Shown here piece by piece: positions 8,785 through 20,055 of a stretch of DNA of 64,000 nucleotides. The notes under the pieces were generated by a model that saw only the letters and a program-made list of their open reading frames with translations, made no database searches and had not been told where the DNA came from. The translations under genes and the position numbers were made by a program. Every line of letters starts with the position of its first letter. The first letter of the stretch is position 1. This DNA is from Heligmosomoides polygyrus polygyrus (taxonomy: Eukaryota > Nematoda > Chromadorea > Rhabditida > Heligmosomidae): assembly GCA_947396885.1 (NCBI GenBank), contig OX377202.1, positions 58,306,034-58,370,033 of the forward strand. The letters run 5' to 3'.

Positions 8785-10930
8785 AACTGAACCCGCTGAT
8801 ATGCACCCTTAAGTTCGCCCTCCGACGCTGAGGCGTGTGGAGTGATGCGGCCCACCAAGAATCAAGTGGCAGCGGTTGAAGGGAAACGCTGCAGATTTTG
8901 TTTCTCGTATTCGGTTACCGATGGTGACAACCGTCGACGAAACATGGAAAGATGCCACCGATACGATATTACAAGCTGCATGTTCAGAATAAAACATGAC
9001 TAAGCCTGGACGCCGCAAGATCGAGAAGTTGGCGTGGCTGTGGACTAACGACGTAAGAGAAAAAGTTCGAGAGAAGAAAAAATTATATCACGCGTTCCTG
9101 CGCGACAAGACCGCAGACAAATGACGCATGTACCAGGAGGCGAAGAAAGCGGCTCAGAAGGCCGTAGCCGTTGCAAAAGACGTCTATTACGACGATGATC
9201 TCAGCGATAAACTGGAGACGCGCGATGGTGAGCGACATCTTTATCGACTTGCCATGGTATGCCATCGTCAGGCCGAGGACATCAAGAAATTCTTTGGCAT
9301 CAACGATGAGAACGGCCATCTACTGACGAATCGCAAGAGGGCTATGAAACGATGGCATGACTACTTCGAGAGAATTTCGACAGTAGAGTTTGCTTATCTG
9401 CCTATCCCTTGCGTCCCTCCTACGCACGGTCCTGTGCGGAAAATCACTGTGGAGGAGACGGAAGCGGCTTTGAAGAAGATGAAGCGAGGCAGAGCAACGG
9501 GCCCTGACGATATAGCGACCGACCTATGGAGGCTGAGATGCTGCGGTCCTGCTGAGTGGCTGACGAAGTTTTTCAAGCAGGTCGTTGTGAAAAGAAATAG
9601 TTGGCAGGGAAGCACGACGATCCCGATTTGGAAGAAGAAGGGCAGCCCTGGGAACTGCACGAATTGCCGTCCAATTCGCTTGCTCTCGCACAACATGTAA
9701 ATCTTCGAGCGAATTGTAGATGGACGTATTCGCGATATCGTCCAACTTTCCACCAATCAATGTGGCTTCGTAGCGGGCTGTGGCACCATCGTTGCCATAC
9801 ATGCTGCTCGTCTTCTGGTAGAGAGACATCGCGAAAAACAGAAGCCGCTGCACCTAGCTTTTCTCGACTTAGAAAAAAAAACATTTAATCGTGTACCGCG
9901 TGAAGGCATATGGTATGGCTTACGACAACACGGTGTTCACGAAGAGCTTATTGAGTGGGTGTGCATACTTTACTCTTGCCCAAAGAGTAAAGTACGAGGG
10001 CCAGCCGGCACATCGGCGGAGTTTCCTATCTCCGTCGGTGTTCACCAAAGCTCTGCGCTTCCCCCGCTCCTTTTCATTGTCGTAATGGATGCCATTTCGA
10101 GAAACCTTCAAAAGCCTACCCTTGGACGCTGCTGACGTAATGCTTGCAAGCGAAGAGAAGAGCGAACTCGAGCGACAAGCGCAAGCTTGGTACGACCGCT
10201 TGGCGATGTTCGGGCTCAAGCTAAACGTCAAAAAATCTGAATACTTGACGGCAGACGTAAACGAAGCCGGGTCCATTGAGATCAACGGCACTACGCTGGT
10301 ACAGACGATTCAAGTACATTGGATCTGCAATTCCGTCTGATGGTAGTCTGACGTTCGAGGTGAACTCGCGCGTGAGCGCAGCGTTCTCCAAATGGCGCTC
10401 GATGACAGGCGTTTTATGCGACAGGAAGATATCGGAACGCCTCATATCTCGAAGACCTATAGAACGGTCGTCCGACCAGTAGCGATGTATGGAGCTGAGT
10501 GCTGGCCTGCAACCAAGGAGGTTGAGACTCGCCTCAGCGTAATGGAAACGAAAAGGCTGCGCTGAACGGCTGGAGTTATGTGTCTGGACCGTACTCTCAA
10601 CGATGAAATACGCCAAAGGTTTGGTGTCACTCCAATTGCTGAAAGTTACATGAAGCTCGCCTTCGATGGCCACGTTCTTCGCGCTAATGGTGACACTTTT
10701 CTGAAGATTAGCCTCAAAATTATGTGCCCGGAAAACGGCCTAAAGGGCGGCCGAAGCAGCGTTCCCTTGATACGTTGCATATGGAGCTGAAGGATGCTAG
10801 TCCCCGATCACGCCGCTACCAGAAGAGCGGACCACGCCTCGAAGTGGGACAAACGCTGAAGAAAACAAGAAGAAGAACAGGCATTTTCTCATCGAGCAAC
10901 AGTTGGTGTAGTTGGAAGGATGCCTTATTT
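8785..10930 (+). pseudogene. RTE-B1 endonuclease end and reverse transcriptase (decayed)
   Basis: Homology passes through several frames: PLICTLKFA at 8790, SRIRLPMVTTVDETW near 8905, an open stretch 9128-9700 ending SHNM, LAFLDLEKKTFNRVP (motif A) near 9860, VGVHQSSALPPLLF (motif B) near 10040, and VMLASEEKSELERQAQAW near 10135. Motif C should read YADD, but a small deletion leaves DAAD, so the polymerase is dead. The C-terminus (PGKRPKGRPKQRSL) lies near 10725. Many stops and shifts make it an old copy. It is one element with the fragment at 7384. Confidence 0.82.
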
Positions 10931-11123
10931 CCATTCATCCCGGTTGGCTAAACTTGTACCACGCATGTATGAGACCTACTAAACGATGAACTGCTCATTG
11001 ACTCGTTACCGCACGTCATCTGTACACCAAAGAGCTGAGTCGATTATTAGAGGTGGAAGCCTCCGCTTCCAATGAAGAGCTATTTGCCGTGTGCTCGATT
11101 TGACTGCGTGCGGCAATGGTATA

Positions 11124-11790
11124 TTAAGGTGGGCCAAAAGTAATGAGACAAATTCAAGAAATTTCTTTATCTCTTTATAACACAATTACAACTCAACGGT
11201 GCTGAGGAATGTGTTCACTATTAAGGTCAGTGACCTCGCTGCCATCGATCAGCCAACTTCCTGATCCCATCCCTCCAGAACTGCTTAGGCCTGGTGCGAT
11301 CCACTGCTCGTTATGGTTGTCGCGGTCTACAAGAGTCCTTGTGTTCCTTCCGACCGAAGTCCTATAGGCTCAAAAAGTAGTGGTAACCGCATGGAGAGAT
11401 GTCCGGAGAATACGGTGGGTGAGGCATTTGAACATAGCCCAGCTGAGCAAGCTTACCCTTGGTGACTTCTGCCAGATGTGGTCCGGCGTTGTCGAAGGAG
11501 AAGTCCTTCTTGAAGCGCTGAGGCCGAATAAGTGCGAGTCGCTGGTCCATCTCTTCTATTCCGTCCACCATGGACTTGAAGTCCATCGTCGTGTTTTTTG
11601 AAAAAAGCTTCCAATACACCGGGCCATGGGCGCAGACTCAAAGGCTCAGAAGGTGCTCCCGCCGTGAACATCCCGCCGAACGAAGGTAACAGGTCACCAC
11701 GCCTCACCCAGACTCGCTGCTTGGCAGGGTTAAGGTAAAAGACGTACTTCTCATCTTGCGTGACTATTGAGTCCAGGCTACTCGGGGTTG
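11124..11790 (-). pseudogene. mariner-family transposase, C-terminal two thirds (broken)
   Basis: On the minus strand: DEKYVFYLNPAKQRVWV (first catalytic Asp region) near 11745, FDNAGPHLAEVTKGKLAQLGY (second Asp) near 11470, HPPYSPDISPCGYHYFLSL (motif region of the third Asp, here CG where SD or CD is usual) near 11390. A frameshift near 11600 separates the first block from the rest. A terminus-like TTAAGGTGGGCCAAAAGTAA begins at 11124 after TA. No matching second terminus or N-terminal domain was found, so the element is truncated. This family differs from the 5838 element. Confidence 0.78.
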
Positions 11791-12465
11791 GTAATTGGGC
11801 GAGATTTGCGCGACACAGGTCGACTCGTCAGACTAGGGTTTCGGCATGAGACAGACTGGGGTTTTGGCATGTTTCTGGAACGGGCGAAAGTAGTCACTTC
11901 TCAAGTGGCCTTCAGTAAGTAGCCAACAAACATACAAAGACGAGAAGCACGAAACCCGACTCCAGTCACGACATATGTGGGCACGGCATGGAGAGTCTCA
12001 TTCCCACCGCGGACGTTGCAAAACTTGCAGATTCATTCCGATTTGCGGTTTTCTAGTGAAACTTCTTTCGTATATAGCAAACCATACTTTTTAGGAAGAC
12101 TACCTTGATCTTATGATACCGTCGAACAACAGTGGTTGTTCTCAACCTGTGGAACCAAGTGGTTATGCAATCTTTATTCGGTTGACGTATCTACGCAACC
12201 GGCTTCTTCCTAGCATGTAAAAGGCAGGAGGCGTCGAAGGGATTACTTGTTTAAGGATTATTCTATTTTGCAGCCTTAGCCTAATGAAAAAGCTAGGTGG
12301 CTGAGTAAAACAACCCATCCGACCCTGTGGAGACATACGAAAGGCGGAGAAGTTACTGTCGGGTGAACTAAAGGGACGGGTGGTGACGAGCGTGAACGAA
12401 TAAGAGTTGAACGATTTTCACATTTATCTCTCTGCAACGCGGACGTATTTGCATTTCGACTCCTA
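11791..12465. other. No gene seen
   Basis: Lies between the mariner remnant and RTE-C1. No coding or repeat signal that I recognise. Confidence 0.45.
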
Positions 12466-13672
12466 CCGGATGGCCAGTTATGTAGACCTGGAGAAGGACT
12501 CCGACATGCTACCCCGGGCCCTGCTAGGGAAACTCCTTCGAGGGAGAGGTGTCCCGGAACGTCTGATTACGATCATAAGAGACATGTACGAAAGCTCGAA
12601 AGCGACGATACGAACTCCACACGGGGTGACAAGGAAGGTGGACATCACAGTGGATGTACACCAAGGGTCGGCTCTGAGTCCGTTCCTCTTCCTGCTGACG
12701 CTTGACTCTATAGTGAACCACCTTCAGGAAGACCCTCTCAGGACGATCCTCTACGCGGACGACATAGCCCTAGTAGCCGATAACCAGGAGGAGCTGGAGG
12801 AGAAGGTGCAGCTGTGGCAGAGAACCCTCGTAGTCAACGGCCTACGACTGAACGTGAAGAAGACGAAGTTCCTCAGCTCTGAGCAGTGCACCGAACCGAT
12901 CCTAGACTGCCAAGGGGAAGCGATCGAGAAGGTGGAAGAATTCCGCTACCTTGGAAGTCCGAAGAAGGAACTGTGGACCAGGCGGTCAGGGACGGATAAA
13001 CGCAGCCTGATTCAAGTGGAGGGTGGAGGGAGTCTACAGGGATCCTCTGCGACTAGATGCTCCAGGACGCTCAAAGGCAAGCTGTATAGAACAGTTGTGA
13101 GGCCTGCCCTCCTCCACGGCAGTGAGTGCTGGGCCTTGGGTAAGGCGCAGGAGCTGCAACTGCACGCTGCGGAAATGAGGATGCTGAGGTGGGCATGTGG
13201 ATGGACCCGTCGGGGGAGGGTGCGAAATGAGTATGTTAGGGCACTGATGAAGACAGCCCGATCAAGCTGAAGATGAGGGAGGGACGCCTAAGGTGGTATG
13301 GACCCGTCCTCAGAAGACCAGAGGATCACCCCATAAGGTTGGCCCTAGTTTTCGAGGCACCCGGAAAGCGTCCGAGAGGAACCCCAAGAAAAAGGCAGAA
13401 GGACGTCATCAAGAGAGATCTCGCCGAAGTAGGCGCCACGGCAGATGGCGCCCTTAAGGCATTTGTCATACCATCGCTCACCCTGAGCGACGCCTAATAA
13501 TATGCTCCCATATCGATCGGGCGGCGCGATGGAATCGATATGGGTGCATATCATTAGGCGTCGCTCGGGGTGAGCGATGGAATGACAAAGGCCAAATAGG
13601 ATGAGGTGGCGACAGATCACACGAACAGCAGACCCTGCGACTGCGCGGGACTAAACGCTCAGGAGGAGAAGA
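12466..13672 (+). pseudogene. RTE-C1, 5'-truncated RTE-like reverse transcriptase
   Basis: A third RTE-like family. The copy begins near motif A (YVDLEKDSDMLPRAL), then has VHQGSALSPFLFLLTLDS (motif B) and ILYADDIALVADNQEEL (motif C, both Asp intact, near 12755). The thumb and C-terminus include TVVRPALLHGSECWALG and RMLRWACGWT. A frameshift after YLGS near 12955 is compensated about 100 bp later, so 12407-13270 stays open although the middle is out of register. The C-terminal PGKRPRGTPRKR follows in another frame (13273-13456) and a palindromic MITE then interrupts it. It ends in a purine-rich GAGGAGAAGAAGG tail, as RTE-C2 does. Confidence 0.82.
13458..13593. mobile_element. 136-bp palindromic MITE inside RTE-C1
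   Basis: Almost a complete palindrome. The left end GGCATTTGTCATACCATCGC is matched by the reverse complement of the right end, GGCCTTTGTCATTCCATCGC, and arms of about 58 bp surround a short centre. RTE-C2 supplies the empty site: its sequence reads CCCTTGATAGGATGAGG with nothing between CCCTTGA and TAGG. The exact target duplication is unclear. Confidence 0.75.
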
Positions 13673-15182
13673 AGGTCGCAGTGACACTTGGAGGTAATAT
13701 GTATAGCTCGAATTTACGAAAGGGCGAGAGTATAACCAATATTCCACGAATAAAGGCGCGTGCAGAAAGGTAAAAATAAATACCTATCGCGTGTATCCCA
13801 GTTTGATTCAACATTCGTGACTCACACAAGCCAAAAAAGCACAGATTCTTTGGTGCGCTGACAACCCCAAGTCTATGTATGTATAGTCTGAACACCCATC
13901 CTAGTTACCTTTACCACTCGTAGTAAAGCTTAGTAAAGCTGTTTCACTACAAATAATTTTTTAATTAGGAAAATAATGATGATGGTTGACTGATCTCAAC
14001 AACAGCCGCTGAAATTTCTTTTGTTGAAGCTTACACACTGGCAAACTTATTCAAGCTTTGATCTACAGACCGGAAAACCCAAAGACTCATCGAGATTTAG
14101 CAGCATGGATCGATAATGGTGGTGCGCATAAAGTCAAAGAGGCAATTACGAGAAAGAGAAATGAGGGATTCGTTGGTCTTGCAGCCGAGTGCAATGTCTC
14201 TGTAGGGCATGTCAGGTCAGCGCAATGATGATCGAAGAAGGCCTCCACAGCAGCGTTCGATCTGATGTAGCAAAATATTGGCGTCTGGAAAAATTGAAAA
14301 ATTTGAGCGAAAAGTCATACAATTACAGTACTGGGCTTTCCAGCCTTCATTCTGCGCGAAGACTGAGCATGAAGCGCTGGTGAAATGAAGTCGCACTTTT
14401 GAAGGAAGTGGTCACTTTAACCAGTTGAAATTCTGCCACCTCACCTGGCTTCTTGACATTTGATAACTGGGGTTTGTACATTGTGTCTGGTTAGTGAACA
14501 TATTTTTGGACTAAATGGTTCGCTTAGAACATGGGAATTCGCAGCTAAACTCGGCAACAGAGAGTGCTGTTTACCAAATGCTCAGTTGCAGTTTTGACGA
14601 ACTGCAACCAGCACGCCAATGCCCAAAGTGAACTCGAAACGTAAAGTTTCTATGCCGTTTTCCTTCCGGAACATGAGTGAACGGCTAGTAACGTACCCAG
14701 GTTTTAGACTGAGAATCGCCGCAGCCAGGAGAAGGTCATGAACGGGAGGAAAATGAAAAATGGATTTGATTGAGTTTAAGAATTTTAAAATTCAACTAGC
14801 ACCACTTTTGCCTGGGGACATAACTAAGCGAGGCTCGGCGACGGTATTGGTTCAGGTCACAGTGATTAAGACCCTTCTTAATTGCGGCATTGGTCTTCAG
14901 GCTTTCACCTATTTTTGAGTGGCGATCGCATGCTCAGTTGTAGATAGGGTGGTGCTAAGAGCCTCTGTAAATTTTGGTGAGAGAGCCTTTACTTTGGACA
15001 ACGTTATCATGACGCGACGCAAAAAACGCGTTTTCTCGTCACAAACGTCAATTGGTTGAATATTTAGCGGCGGTATTGTATCGCTGACTGTGAATACTTT
15101 TGTGGGCAGCGCTCGAATAGAAGGGTAGGCCTGATCACAGACGCGGTCAGCATCTTGCTCGCCCTCATTTTCCGTGTGGAAA
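13673..15182. other. No recognised gene
   Basis: About 1.5 kb without a feature I can name. An open stretch on the plus strand (about 14028-14230, roughly 66 codons) has no recognisable domain and no good start. Confidence 0.45.
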
Positions 15183-15374
15183 ACTGAACCCGGGTCGCGT
15201 TATAACGGTAGTTCCTCCAAAACCGCGCTATAACGGGAGTAGCGTTGTATCCGACGCGTCGTAAGCGGAATTGATTTGTATTGGCGTAAAGATAAGCTGG
15301 CTGGGACCAAAGAAACTCTACGTTTATCGAGAGTCGCGTCTTATCCGGAGGCGTTACAACGGGAGGGGACTGTA
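15183..15374 (-). mobile_element. Tigger/pogo-like terminal sequence (partial)
   Basis: Read on the minus strand it begins CAGTCCCCTCCCGTTGTAAC and contains repeated forms of CCCGTTATAGCG and CCGTTATAACGCG. CAGT starts with tandem GTTATAACG words are typical of Tigger/pogo termini. No transposase and no opposite terminus were found. A related piece lies at 39735-39835. Confidence 0.4.
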
Positions 15375-15394
15375 ATAGGCATTCGGTGAACAAA

Positions 15395-15449
15395 AGAATT
15401 GCACTCACAGTCGCGTCTTATCCGGAGGCGCGGTTGTGAGTGCAATTCT
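15395..15449. repeat. 15-bp perfect inverted repeat
   Basis: AGAATTGCACTCACA (15395-15409) and its exact reverse complement (15435-15449) enclose a copy of GTCGCGTCTTATCCGGAGGC. That core also occurs at about 15333, inside the Tigger-like piece. Probably a small fold-back made from it. Confidence 0.55.
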
Positions 15450-15591
15450 TCCTTATTTTCTAACAAGGGCGACCTTTTTCTTGTAATGATATGATTATGA
15501 TATGCAATAGTAGTGTTAACTATGTTGAAAAGGAGTATTTTTAGCGAATGAGCCTCTGAATCGCCATGTTTTCGTGCATGTTTTCCTATCA

Positions 15592-18050
15592 TCCTACTAT
15601 ATATAAGCGAGAACGGTCATTTGTCTGTGGATGAGTGAGTGCGTGTGTGTGTGGGTGTGTGTTTGTTTGCACAGAAGTGCTGAAGGAGTGTCTTCTTCTC
15701 CTCTTCTTCTCCTGAGCGTTTAGTTCGGCGCAGTCGCAGATTCTGCTGTTCTTGTGATCTGTCGCCACCTCATCCTATCAAGGGCGTCATCTGCCGTGGC
15801 GCCGACTTCGCCGAGATCTCTCTTGATGGCGTCCTTCCACCTTTTCCTTGGGGCTCCTCTCGGACGCTTTCCGGGTGCCTCGAAATCTAGGGCCAACCTT
15901 ACAATCACCTTACGGGGTGATTCTCTGGCCTTCTGAGGACGTGTCTGTACCACCTTAGGCGCTGCTCCCTCATCTTCAGCTGGATCGGGGCTGTCTTCAT
16001 CACTGCCCTAACATCCTCGTTTCGCACCCTATCCCGACGGGTCCATCCACATGCCCACCTCAGCATCCTCATTTCCGCAGCGTGCACTTGCCGCTCCTGC
16101 TCCTTACCCAGGGCCCGGCATTCACTGCCGTAGAGGAGGGCAGGTCTCAGTACTGTTCTATACAGCTTGCCTTTGAGCGTCCTGGAGCATCTAGTCGCAG
16201 AGGATCCCTGTAGACTACCTCCACTTGAGCCAGGCTGTGTTTATCCGTCCCCTGGTCCACAGTTCCTTCCTCGGATAGGTCACTTCCAAGGTAGCGGAAT
16301 TCTTCCACCTTCTCGATCGCTTCCCCTTGGCAGTCTAGGATCGGTTCGGTGCACTGCTCAGAGCTAAGGAACTTCGTCTTCTTCACGTTCAGTCGTAGGC
16401 CGTTGACTGCGAGGGCTCTCTGCCACAGCTGCACCTTCTCCTCCAGCTCCTCCTGGTTATCGGCTACTAGGGCGATGTTGTCCGCGTAGAGGATCGTCCT
16501 GAGAGGGTCTTCCTGAAGGTGGTTCACTATAGAGTCAAGCGTCAGCAGGAAGAGGAACGGACTCAGAGCCGACCCTTGGTGTACACCCACTGTGATGTCA
16601 CCTTCCTTGTCACCACGTGTGGAGTTCGTATCGCCGCTTTCGAGCCTTCGTACATGTCCTTTATGACCGTGATCAGACGTTCCGGGACACCACTCCCTCG
16701 AAGGGCCTTCCAGAGTACGGCCCGGGGCAATCTGTCGTAGGCTTTCTCCAGGTCCAGAAATGCTAGGTAGCAGTGTTTTCGTTTCTCCCGACATTACTCC
16801 ATCACCTGACGAGCGATGAAGATGGCGTCTGTGGTGGACCTCTCAGGCATGAAGCCCCACTGCACCTGGGAGATGGGGACTATCTCCCTCAGCCTCGAAT
16901 CGACCGTTGGTGTGTGTTGGTTTGCACAGAAGTGCTAAAGGAGTGTGTTGGGAGGAAATATGGGGAAGGGGGGGGGCGGGGGTTGTAATTGTCACCAGTT
17001 GTCAACTCTTGTAGTTGTCGACAGGCGTCCATGTTCAGATGACATGTCACCAATGTCGCGCAAAGGACGTTCAGGTTGAGAAGAGGTGTCACCGATGTGG
17101 CGCAAGGGGTGTTCGGATTCAGACGAAGTGTCACTGATATCGCGCAAAGCAGGTCCGGCTTGAGAAGACATCACCGACGTCGTTCAACAGGCGTCCGGGT
17201 TCGGAAGAGGTGTCACCGATGTCGCGCGAGGATTCCGGATTCAGAAGACGTGTTACCAGTGAAGGTGTGACCAGTAATGGGGGACCGGTGAAGGATGGGG
17301 TTCCAGTAAGGGGACCGGTAAATGGTTGACCAATAAAGGAAGGACCAGTGAAGGTGGGACCAGCAATGGGGACCTGTTAGAAGGGATCCAGTGAAGGGAA
17401 ACCGATGAAGGAGGGGAGAGGGACACAGTGAAGGGGGATCGGTAAAGGAGGGGGAGGGGTCCAGTGAAGGATGGACCGGTAGAAGGTTGACCAGTGAAGA
17501 GGGGACCAGGTGAAGGGGGAACGGTGAGGAACGTACCAGTAATGGGGTCCATTGAAGGGGGAACCGGTAGAAGCTTGACCAGTGAAGAGGGGACCATGTG
17601 AAGGGGGACCCCGGTGAGGAAGGTACCATTAATGAGAATCGGTGAATGGGGGGAGGGGGGGGGGGGGAAGGAGCCCAGTGAAGGGGGACCGGGAAAGGGT
17701 TGATGAATAAAAGAAGGACCAGTGAGGGTGGGACCAGTAATGGGGATCGGTGAAGGATAGGATGACCAGCGAAGAGGGGACCAGTAAAGGGGGGTCCAGT
17801 GAAGGTGGGAGCAGTAGTAGGGACCGACGAAGGGGGAGGTGGACCAGTGAAGGGTGAACCGGAAAAGGACTGACAATAAAGGGGAGCCAGTGATAAGGGG
17901 CCAGTTAAGGGGGGTCCAGTGAAGGTGATGGACCTGTTTTGCCCTATTCCGCTATACCATTCTATATAGCAAAACCAGTTTTTTTAAATGAATGATCGGG
18001 ATGTTCTATTCTCGGGTTTCCCCAACCAGACGTTTGGCGGCCGGCAGGCC
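15592..18050 (+). mobile_element. Helitron-like non-autonomous element, copy B (with RTE-C2 inside)
   Basis: Same order as copy A: TCCTACTATATATAAGCGAG after A, GTGT tract, GCACAGAAGTGCTGAAGG, then after the RTE-C2 insertion a G-run, GTGTCACCGATGTCGCGC units (17040-17250), the ACCAGTGAAGG minisatellite (17255-17940) and the shared end block with TTCTATATAGCAAAACCAG near 17960. The 3' GGGGCGAAGCCCC hairpin is partly deleted here. The reading frame of up to 207 codons on the minus strand is an artefact of the minisatellite. Confidence 0.6.
15692..16910 (-). pseudogene. RTE-C2 reverse transcriptase inserted in Helitron-like B
   Basis: Minus-strand RTE-C copy, 5'-truncated. Motif B is VHQGSALSPFLFLL; motif C reads YADN instead of YADD (Asn codon at 16477-16479), removing a catalytic Asp. 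Later blocks are GLRLNVKKTKFLSS, RMLRWACGWT and PGKRPRGAPRKRW, ending in a purine-rich tail at 15692. Its flanks are a direct repeat of about 31 bp containing TTTGCACAGAAGTGCT (15661-15691 and about 16916-16946), which is the target duplication in the host Helitron-like element. This is one of the clearest nested insertions in the window. Confidence 0.85.
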
Positions 18051-19275
18051 TACGGTAATAATGTTTCTGGGGGGAAATATTTGACTGTTAACAGTGGGAA
18101 GCCGGAGAAGCCTCCCGGCTGTCCACGTATTGTAAGAGCGCAGATTTTCAAAGCTAGGAGAACATTTTGTATGTTCTTTATTGCACACAGGGCATGTGAT
18201 GGAGAGCGCAGCTGTTTTGAGTTCGTCAGGGGTCGGGGATCTAACTGACCATGAAATACGGCAGTTTGAAGTTCTGCGCCCAAAACCACGGAAACATCGA
18301 GAGCGAAGGTGGCCTACGTTTGATAGGTCTAGTATTTACTATTGTGCGTGTCCCTGGACCAAATCCTGACACAATTAATGCTCTAACCATTTCAGGTATT
18401 TCCATCTGACCTTCCTACATCAGAGTCATACTCTTCTCCACAGGACGCTATTAGCGATAAGACAAGGTTATGATGCGCATATTCTGTACATAAAGGGCCT
18501 AATAAAGATTCTGCTTTTTCGAGAACCTACTCCGGTGTGGAAAAATGCAACGCGGACAAGGGTATGAACTAATGAAAGCTCTTGGCCTCGACAGGATTTC
18601 ATCCTTCAGTCCATGCTGCCGACCATTTCGCAAATTCGCACTTCATGTGCCGCTCTTGTCGTACCTTGTGGTATCGCCCTAGCCTTCTCGAAAGCGCCGG
18701 CGTTGCTAGGAAGTGCTTTTACAGAAATTTCAGAATTTTCTCCTCTTCCTGATCACTTGCGATTCGCGGAAGGATATTCAGGATGCGTGAGACGGACAAC
18801 CCAGGTCTTGAGCTCAAGTCGGCCGAACTAACATAAAAAATGGCCCGAAAAACTATCCAGGAAAAATAGATACAGGAAAGAAAGATGTTCTCAGTGTCCT
18901 ACGTCTAAAACCTACATTGATAAACCTCTCATATAAGTGGCACAATTCAAATATCACTACTATATTATTTCGTGCAGCAGTTCCCGCATTATGTTTAGCT
19001 ACATTGAGCAAGGTATCAGGTTTCCATACCTAGCGGATGTATTCGCGGCTGCAGGAAATGCTATATTCACTGCAACCATTATCCCTACCACAATTTCTTC
19101 ATTAAATCCTGAGAGAAAATAGTGGTGATGAAAACATTGACGGTCCTCAGCTTGAAAAAGTAAGGAAAGGTGGAAACCGCTTGTCGTGGAGACAGACCAT
19201 TCTCTAGCCGCACGACTAGCCACCTCTAGCGCATGAGCTTATTGCTAGTAGACAAAAGCGATATACGTTAAAGTT
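18051..19275. other. No gene seen
   Basis: Non-coding to my reading. No repeat shared with the rest of the window was noticed. Confidence 0.4.
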
Positions 19276-20055
19276 TTGGCCAAATTTGATGCGCCGTTAG
19301 ATTTGCGGACAATTTCAATTGTTTTAGCGTCCTTAACCCAGGAACGACCAAGCGTTTTTAGAGGACGCAAAGATCCCTCCCTAAATAGCAAATGGGTATG
19401 GAATTTGGGCTCGCCACTTACAGATAAAGTTCTTTCTGTTTTCGGTGAAATCTGGATCAAAATTGGGAAAGTTGCTGAAGTTCCTGCAGTAAATTCTATA
19501 GGAGAGACGAGAGAGATTGTGAAGGTGCTGAGTCCTGAGGGTGGCAAGTTCACGTGCGCAGCTTCTTGTTCGAGATCTGTGGCGCTTCTTGTCATTTGGA
19601 GGACTGACAGCTCTGCCTACCCCTCTTCAGTCAACCCTCGTCGCCCACGCACGCTCTCCCACCCAGCGCGTTCATGTGTTTATTCCACAGCCGCGACTCG
19701 TCGTGTCGCGTCGGTTCCGAGTCGCCGGCTTCGCACCGGATTCCCCCTCAAAGCAGACGTTCGGCGGGCGTCGACAACAGCTCGGCTCAGACGGCGCATC
19801 CGGCCGCCAAGCGGCTTCGCTGATTGGCCGAGGAGGCCGTGCCGGACGACCCCCACCGCAGCCACTCCCTGTCGCGCTGCCCTTTGCGGGTGCCCGGATC
19901 AAGCAGCTCAGACTGCTCCAGGGAGTACCGCTTCCCGTCGCGTCGTCCTCCTCGCATGGACTCGAGGCAGCGGAGATTCCGCGCTCTTGCGCAACTTAGT
20001 CCGTTCTTACAGATATCTGACCATTGTTTTGTCTGCTTCTGATGTAGGTCGGTAG
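19276..20055 (+). other. Uncharacterised 259-codon open frame, GC-rich in its second half
   Basis: Open from ATG 19276 to 20055. I do not recognise the product, and it has no domain, signal peptide or repeat that I can name. A 152-codon frame also lies open in another register (19541-19999) and a 116-codon frame on the opposite strand (19245-19595). Several overlapping open frames in GC-rich DNA suggest composition rather than one gene. The second half (19600-20000) is clearly richer in GC than its surroundings and could be a promoter or exon of an unseen gene. Low confidence that it is translated. Confidence 0.15.

Noticed and set aside
14028..14230. 66-codon open stretch on the plus strand
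   Set aside because: No start codon at a sensible position and no known family. Recorded only in the spacer entry.
17253..17876. 207-codon minus-strand frame
   Set aside because: The same minisatellite in Helitron-like copy B.
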